Source: Candidatus Woykebacteria bacterium GWB1_45_5 (GTDB lineage: Bacteria; Patescibacteriota; Microgenomatia; Woykebacterales; RBG-16-39-9b). Taken from it: 5,312 bases of DNA. Shown in pieces: positions 1-3,181 of this stretch (position 1 is the stretch's first letter; the number at the start of each line of letters is the position of its first letter). The notes under the pieces are model-generated. The model worked only from the letters and a program-made list of their open reading frames with translations, had not been told where the DNA came from and searched no databases. The position numbers and the translations under genes are program-made. The stretch lies in assembly GCA_001816645.1 (NCBI GenBank), contig MHCO01000021.1, positions 1 to 5,312 on the forward strand. Direction: 5' to 3'.

Positions 1-501
1 TGCTCAGGCACTGCAGGAAGCGCTTCTGATTCGGTCAAAGTCAATATTGGCACACCACCAAAACCAGGCGACGTCAAAACTTTAGAGACTGTCCAATTAG
101 AGCTTTCGACACCTTACCTGGCGGGTAAGATTAAGATAAAGATGGAGGTTGGGGGAGTAGCCAAAGAGGTTGAGATGACAGGTAACGACAAAAAGTATTC
201 ACTTGATCTAAAAGGGGCTGGGCTTTCTTTAAACAAGGAATACACCTTAGTAGTCAAAGGTGAAAAGGCGTTGGTCAAAAAGGTCCGTTTTACTCCAACC
301 GCTGCTTCTACTGATCTAAAGGTTGGTGATCTAGTGGTGGGTGATTTAAACCAGGATAACCGAATAGACGCCAAGGATGAGTCGGAGGCGATCGATTCAA
401 TCGCCAGCCAAACTCTTCTTGGTGATCTAAACGCTGATAAAGATACCAATTCTCTCGATTGGGCAATAATTATCACCAATTTTGGTAAGAAAGGAGACTA
501 G
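1..501 (+). CDS. C-terminal part of a secreted dockerin type I protein (5' end outside window)
   Basis: The frame is open from base 1 and gives 166 residues before a TAG stop, so the start lies upstream. Residues 1-16 read like the last strand of an Ig/PKD-like domain (SDSVKVNI), followed by a Pro-rich linker (TPPKPGDV). Residues about 27-110 alternate polar and hydrophobic positions, as in a beta-sandwich. Residues 114-166 form a type I dockerin: two calcium loops, DLNQDNRIDAKD (115-126) and DLNADKDTNSLD (142-153), with Asp/Asn at positions 1, 3, 5 and Asp at 12, each followed by a short helix-like stretch. Dockerins bind calcium and usually dock to cohesin domains. In CPR bacteria this C-terminal arrangement is common on large surface proteins, where the partner is generally unknown. 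No enzymatic domain is visible in this fragment. It converges on prmC. The dockerin call is secure; the role of the whole protein is not. Confidence 0.85.
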   Translation, partial: CSGTAGSASDSVKVNIGTPPKPGDVKTLETVQLELSTPYLAGKIKIKMEVGGVAKEVEMTGNDKKYSLDLKGAGLSLNKEYTLVVKGEKALVKKVRFTPTAASTDLKVGDLVVGDLNQDNRIDAKDESEAIDSIASQTLLGDLNADKDTNSLDWAIIITNFGKKGD

Positions 502-506
502 TAAAA

Positions 507-563
507 ACTAGTTAATTAGCGGTTTAGTAATTGGAGGTTAGCAACTATTGACTAATTACTAGT
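507..563 (-). terminator. Inverted repeat between convergent genes; probable prmC terminator
   Basis: ACTAGTTAATTAG (507-519) pairs with CTAATTACTAGT (552-563) through 12 base pairs with one bulged T. Read on the minus strand, the second arm is followed directly by TTTTT, as in an intrinsic terminator for prmC. On the plus strand no T-run follows, so it is less convincing for the dockerin gene. The stem is AT-rich and the loop is long (about 32 nt). An alternative 8-bp stem, TAGTAATT (525-532) with AATTACTA (554-561), competes with it. The site starts 5 nt after the dockerin stop and ends 2 nt before the prmC stop codon. Confidence 0.5.
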
Positions 564-565
564 AA

Positions 566-1327
566 CTAAAACCTCATGGTCTGAGTATCACCGTCAAGCT
601 CGTAGAAAAGATGTCCTCCAGATCGTAGAACCCTCGTAGCGTCTTTAAATAGCTGTCGGTAGTGTTCTAGCCCATCCGGCCCGCCATCCAAGGCCTCTCT
701 TGGTTCCCAGCCCTGGATTTCTGGTTGCAGCGTAGCGATTCGGGCGGTTGGTATATAAGGCAAATTGGCGACAATGATGTCGGCCGGTTCGTTGATTGGA
801 TTTAATAAGTCACCGCGTAGTAAAACCACTTGGTCCTCAACGTTGTGGTGGGAAATATTCTCTTTGGCTAGCCGCCAAGCACGAAGCTCCTTTTCAATAG
901 CATAAATTTTGGCAAAGGGGATTGCTTTGGCCAGTGAGATGGCGATGTTGCCACAGCCGGTGCCAACGTCGACAATCGTCAAAGAAGGTTTCGTGAAATA
1001 ATTTGGCAAGCTCCTGTTTGGTAAAGCGTAAACATGTTTGATTACTTCGGCGACTAACTCTTCTGTTTCCGGACGGGGGATCATTGCCCGCCGATCCACT
1101 TTAAAGCGAAGACCACAAAAGTCTTTAAAGCCTAAAATGTAATTTAACGGCTCATTTTTCAGTCGCCTTTTTAAGAAATTTTTTAATAATCGAGTCTGAT
1201 CAGTGTTCAAACTATTTTCCGGAAAAGCTTTGACGAAACTGCGGTCTTTGCCCAAAAGATGGGCGAGGAATATTTCAACCTCGGTGGAGTCAATTTTGGT
1301 GCTATTTAACACTTGGCTAAGTAACAT
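566..1327 (-). CDS. prmC: Peptide chain release factor N5-glutamine methyltransferase PrmC (HemK), C-terminally short
   Basis: PrmC transfers a methyl group from S-adenosylmethionine to the side-chain nitrogen of the GGQ glutamine in release factors, in the cytoplasm. The 253-residue protein has the family order: a helical N-terminal substrate domain (about 1-80), the IPRPETEEL motif (83-91), the SAM-binding glycine motif DVGTGCGNIAI (120-130), an acidic residue after the next strand (E145), the catalytic-site motif NLPYIP (188-193; usually NPPY), and WEPREALDGGPDGL (207-220). The Asn that contacts the substrate amide is kept. The last motif begins at YELDGDTQ, but the protein stops six residues after that Gln-containing motif, so roughly 20-25 C-terminal residues of the usual fold are missing; family members are near 280 residues. 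No continuation is found in the other two frames. The ATG has no ribosome-binding site and lies just below a promoter, suggesting leaderless translation. prfA, its substrate gene, lies upstream on the same strand. Confidence 0.93.
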   Translation of the reverse strand: MLLSQVLNSTKIDSTEVEIFLAHLLGKDRSFVKAFPENSLNTDQTRLLKNFLKRRLKNEPLNYILGFKDFCGLRFKVDRRAMIPRPETEELVAEVIKHVYALPNRSLPNYFTKPSLTIVDVGTGCGNIAISLAKAIPFAKIYAIEKELRAWRLAKENISHHNVEDQVVLLRGDLLNPINEPADIIVANLPYIPTARIATLQPEIQGWEPREALDGGPDGLEHYRQLFKDATRVLRSGGHLFYELDGDTQTMRF

Positions 1328-1334
1328 GCCGCAA

Positions 1335-1363
1335 ATTATACCTTTTTGTCAAGTGAAATTCAA
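1335..1363 (-). promoter_or_regulatory. Sigma70-type promoter of prmC, predicting a leaderless mRNA
   Basis: On the minus strand, TTGAAT (plus positions 1358-1363) and a perfect TATAAT (1335-1340) are separated by exactly 17 nt. Only 7 nt lie between the -10 box and the prmC ATG, so transcription should begin at or within one base of the start codon. No Shine-Dalgarno motif precedes the ATG, which agrees. A perfect TTGACA (1347-1352) also occurs, but only 6 nt from TATAAT, so it cannot be its -35 partner. Confidence 0.65.
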
Positions 1364-1394
1364 AGTTTTTGCTACCTTTTGCCGAAATCATTCT

Positions 1395-1418
1395 TCCACC
1401 TTTGGCAGCAAAGGTGGA
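1395..1418. repeat. Hairpin with a perfect 9-bp stem and 6-nt loop
   Basis: TCCACCTTT (1395-1403) and AAAGGTGGA (1410-1418) are perfect inverted copies around the loop GGCAGC. No T-run follows on either strand within a few bases, so this is not an obvious intrinsic terminator. It sits upstream of the prmC promoter, about 32 nt from the -35 box, and could be part of the larger structured region or a site for a dimeric protein. Confidence 0.6.
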
Positions 1419-1427
1419 GCCAAACTG

Positions 1428-1575
1428 CCGGCCAAGATCCTCCAGCTACCCCGCAAAATTCACTCACTAAAATTTCAAACTCGCCCCGATCAAATCGGGG
1501 CTGCGAACGTGAAATTTTTCCCTTTGGGCCGCTTTCTCATTTCGCGGGGCTTAACGCTGACTAATCTAAGGCCGG
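1428..1575. repeat. Nested inverted-repeat structure with four concentric arms
   Basis: Four pairs of arms enclose each other: CCGGCC (1428-1433) with GGCCGG (1570-1575); CCCCGC (1449-1454) with GCGGGG (1544-1549); AAAATTTCA (1469-1477) with TGAAATTTT (1510-1518); and GCCCCGAT (1483-1490) with ATCGGGGC (1494-1501) closing on a 3-nt loop. The two innermost arms are perfect 9-bp and 8-bp stems separated by a small asymmetric internal loop, which would be unlikely by chance. The outer two are short and GC-only, so they carry less weight. The strand on which any RNA would be made cannot be told from the pairing. Confidence 0.6.
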
Positions 1576-1623
1576 ACAAAATAAATCGCTAAAAGCCTTT
1601 GCGTAGTTGGCGTATTTGGACTA

Positions 1624-1699
1624 GCTAAAAAGCGACGAGGAAACGGAAACTGACCGAACGTAGTAAGAGAATTTCCGAGGATGTCCCAAGCTTTTTAGC
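1624..1699. repeat. Long inverted repeat with perfect 10-bp outer arms
   Basis: GCTAAAAAGC (1624-1633) is repeated inverted as GCTTTTTAGC (1690-1699). Inside it, CGGAAA (1644-1649) pairs with TTTCCG (1672-1677), so the segment can fold as a two-storey stem with a loop of about 22 nt. A related single copy, GCTAAAAGC, occurs near 1588, and a 9-nt imperfect tandem repeat (GCGTAGTTG, GCGTATTTG) lies at 1601-1618. The form resembles intergenic palindromic repeat units, but copy number in the genome is unknown. Confidence 0.6.
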
Positions 1700-1745
1700 T
1701 TAGTTCCAACAGCTGACGCAGCATTGGCTGTGCTTTTCTTGTTAC

Positions 1746-1770
1746 CTTCTTTTTGCACAAGCAAAAGAAG
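1746..1770 (-). terminator. Possible terminator hairpin downstream of prfA
   Basis: CTTCTTTTTGC (1746-1756) pairs with GCAAAAGAAG (1761-1770) with one bulged T around a 4-nt loop. It starts 33 nt beyond the prfA stop codon on the minus strand. The stem is mostly A-T and no clear T-run follows, so it is a weak intrinsic terminator at best. It could equally be a processing or 3'-end stabilising stem for the rpmE-prfA transcript. Confidence 0.35.
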
Positions 1771-1803
1771 TAAATTGAAATATGTTATGTCTGTAAAGCG
1801 GAT

Positions 1804-2703
1804 TTACTTTTGTGCTATTTTTTGAAGGTCAAAGATAATTGGGTCTAAGTTTCCACCCAGAATTTCCTCAATGTGGTGCCAAGATTTATTTAATCGGTGG
1901 TCGGTGATTCGACTTTGAGGAAAATTGTAAGTGCGGATTTTTTCGGCCCGCTCACCAGTTCCAACCTGAACCGCGCGAGTAGAATCGATCTTTTCTTTTT
2001 CCGCCGCTCGTTGGTTTAAATAAAGTCTGGATCTTAGAACAGACAAAGCCCGCTCCTTATTTTGAAATTGACTTCGTTCGGATTGACAAGTAACTACTGT
2101 TTGAGTCGGCAAGTGAGTGATACGAACAGCCGTCTCAACTTTTTGGACATTTTGGCCACCCGGGCCAGATGATTTGTAAGTCTCAATTTTTAAATCGTTT
2201 GGGTCTAAATAAAAATCTTTCTCGGCAATTTCTGGCAAAACCGCCACCGTTGCCGTCGAGGTGTGGATCCGGCCACCGCTTTCCGTCACTGGAACTCTTT
2301 GCACCCGGTGCACGCCTGACTCGTATTGCAATTTTTCGTAAGAAGCCAGGTTTTCAATCCGAAAAACGACTTCCTTAATATTGCCAATACCGCCTTCATT
2401 TAAAGAGAGCTGTTCGACTTTCCAGCCTTGAGACTCAGCAAAGCGGGTATACATTCTATAAAGATCTGATGCAAATAAACCGGCTTCGCTGCCACCAGCT
2501 GCAGCTCTAATCTCGACAATAACCGCATTTTTGCTACTTATTTCATTGGAAGAAACTTGAGAGGCCAACAATTCTTCCTTTTGATGCGCTAACTTTGCAA
2601 TTTCTTCCCGCGCAAGCGTAGCTAAGTTTGGGTCATTAAATAGCTTTTTAGTTTCTTCAATTTGTTTTTCTATTTCCTCAAGTTGTTTTTGAAGATAAGT
2701 CAT
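1804..2703 (-). CDS. prfA: Peptide chain release factor 1, with shortened N-terminal domain
   Basis: RF1 reads UAA and UAG in the ribosomal A site and triggers peptidyl-tRNA hydrolysis. The stop-codon reading tripeptide is PVT (138-140) inside HRVQRVPVTESGGRIHTST, the RF1 form (PxT) rather than the RF2 SPF. The catalytic loop is SSGPGGQNV (178-186), with the Gln at 184 that PrmC would methylate. The GxGGQ neighbourhood (GPGGQNVQKVETAVR) leans toward the ArfB/RF-H style, but the full-length codon-recognition domain makes this RF1. The protein has 299 residues against about 360 in E. coli. The loss is N-terminal: only about 57 mostly helical, charged residues precede the core (VIVEIRAAAGGSEAG, 61-75). 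An in-frame TAA lies 24 nt before the ATG, so the short form is real unless a rare start is used. No good ribosome-binding site is seen. It follows rpmE by 39 nt with no terminator between, so co-transcription is likely. Confidence 0.95.
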   Translation of the reverse strand: MTYLQKQLEEIEKQIEETKKLFNDPNLATLAREEIAKLAHQKEELLASQVSSNEISSKNAVIVEIRAAAGGSEAGLFASDLYRMYTRFAESQGWKVEQLSLNEGGIGNIKEVVFRIENLASYEKLQYESGVHRVQRVPVTESGGRIHTSTATVAVLPEIAEKDFYLDPNDLKIETYKSSGPGGQNVQKVETAVRITHLPTQTVVTCQSERSQFQNKERALSVLRSRLYLNQRAAEKEKIDSTRAVQVGTGERAEKIRTYNFPQSRITDHRLNKSWHHIEEILGGNLDPIIFDLQKIAQK

Positions 2704-2742
2704 ACTCGAATTAAAAAATAAGATTTAATTGTCAGTAATTAT

Positions 2743-3063
2743 TTATTTTCCTTTTTGGAGAAATTGCATCATTTCTTTGAGGGTTTTGGGTTGAGCCGGT
2801 TCCTCACGAACTTTCCCTTCTTTTGCTTCTTTGCGCTTTTTCAAAACCTCCCGGGTGCTTTCCGCTTCTTTGGCTTGCCGCTGAAACCGTTCGACTCGGC
2901 CTTCAGTATCAACATATTTAGCAGTACCAGTAAAAAATGGGTGACACTGGCTGCAAATTTCGACGTGAATTTCCGGCTTTGTGCTGCCAGTGGTGAATGT
3001 ATTCCCACAAGCACAAACCACTTTAGCATCTTCATAATAGGTTGGGTGAATTTCCTTTTTCAC
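2743..3063 (-). CDS. rpmE: 50S ribosomal protein L31, zinc-binding type with C-terminal extension
   Basis: L31 is a small protein of the large ribosomal subunit that bridges to the small subunit. I chose the GTG at 3061-3063 because it gives the family's own start (MKKEIHP) and 106 residues. A TTG 36 nt upstream is also in frame but adds a non-family segment and falls in a likely -35 box. Zinc ligands are C17, C19, C37 and C40 (CACG, CSQC), the C+ form, followed by the diagnostic HPFFTG (41-46) and EGRVERF (54-60). After residue 60 there is a tail of about 45 residues, very rich in Lys, Glu and Arg, ending in a helix-like [12 protein letters not shown]. coli L31 has only 70 residues in total. 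No Shine-Dalgarno sequence precedes the GTG. It heads the rpmE-prfA pair. Confidence 0.92.
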   Translation of the reverse strand: MKKEIHPTYYEDAKVVCACGNTFTTGSTKPEIHVEICSQCHPFFTGTAKYVDTEGRVERFQRQAKEAESTREVLKKRKEAKEGKVREEPAQPKTLKEMMQFLQKGK

Positions 3064-3070
3064 GAAGGTT

Positions 3071-3099
3071 AGTTTAGCATAAAATCTAAAGTCGGGCAA
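3071..3099 (-). promoter_or_regulatory. Candidate rpmE promoter, also placed for a leaderless start
   Basis: On the minus strand TTGCCC (plus 3094-3099) and TAAACT (3071-3076) are 17 nt apart, each matching 4 of 6 consensus bases. The -10 box ends 7 nt before the GTG of rpmE. This is the same geometry as at prmC. The boxes are weak, so by itself this would not be a strong call; the matching spacing and the lack of a ribosome-binding site raise it. Confidence 0.35.
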
Positions 3100-3121
3100 G
3101 GAAGTGAGTAGCCGGCTAAAG

Positions 3122-3150
3122 TTGACAGATAGAGAAAGAAGTTAAATAAT
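3122..3150 (+). promoter_or_regulatory. Strong sigma70-type promoter of the NHL-repeat gene
   Basis: A perfect TTGACA (3122-3127) and AATAAT (3145-3150, 5 of 6 matches) are separated by 17 nt. Initiation would be expected near 3157, giving a leader of about 25 nt that contains the GGAGG ribosome-binding site. It lies back to back with the rpmE start in the divergent intergenic region. Confidence 0.65.
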
Positions 3151-3168
3151 TAAACTAACTATTCCTAT

Positions 3169-3173
3169 GGAGG
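3169..3173 (+). promoter_or_regulatory. Shine-Dalgarno GGAGG that selects the NHL-gene start
   Basis: GGAGG ends 8 nt before the ATG at 3182, the ideal spacing. It overlaps an earlier in-frame ATG at 3167, which has no ribosome-binding site of its own. The site therefore decides in favour of ATG 3182. Confidence 0.75.
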
Positions 3174-3181
3174 CTGCCCAG

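Larger units (their letters stand above)
1328..1803. other. 476-nt gene-free but structured intergenic region between prfA and prmC
   Basis: No protein-coding gene is convincing here. Two overlapping plus-strand frames are open for 70-85 codons, but neither has a ribosome-binding site or recognisable domain and one begins inside prmC antisense. The part from about 1380 to 1720 is richer in G+C than the flanking AT-rich bases and is filled with inverted repeats, listed separately at 1395-1418, 1428-1575 and 1624-1699. The right edge holds a terminator-like hairpin just downstream of prfA and the left edge holds the prmC promoter. I looked for conserved tmRNA, RNase P RNA, SRP RNA, tRNA and 5S rRNA signatures and found none. 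It may be a small structured RNA, a long prfA 3' region, or a dispersed palindromic repeat; I cannot decide between these. Confidence 0.5.

Noticed and set aside
1347..1352. Perfect TTGACA on the minus strand upstream of prmC
   Set aside because: It is only 6 nt from TATAAT and has no -10-like hexamer 16-18 nt downstream. The TTGAAT at 1358-1363 has the correct 17-nt spacing.
1203..1592. Plus-strand open frame of about 129 codons
   Set aside because: Its first part is antisense to the conserved N-terminus of prmC and the rest lies in the inverted-repeat region. It has no ribosome-binding site or recognisable domain, and a second overlapping frame is equally open.
1380..1720. tmRNA, RNase P RNA, SRP RNA, tRNA or 5S rRNA in the structured gap
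   Set aside because: I found no tRNA-like T arm, no RNase P core motifs, no SRP GGAA-type apical loop context and no 5S core. Partial look-alikes such as GAGGAAAC and CCGAAC were not backed by the rest of the family.
3064..3099. Longer rpmE beginning at TTG 3097-3099
   Set aside because: It adds 12 residues not found in L31, has no ribosome-binding site, and the TTG is part of the candidate -35 box. The GTG at 3061-3063 gives the family start MKKEIHP.
3167..3181. Earlier ATG for the NHL gene at 3167
   Set aside because: No ribosome-binding site lies upstream, while this ATG overlaps the GGAGG that is ideally spaced for ATG 3182.
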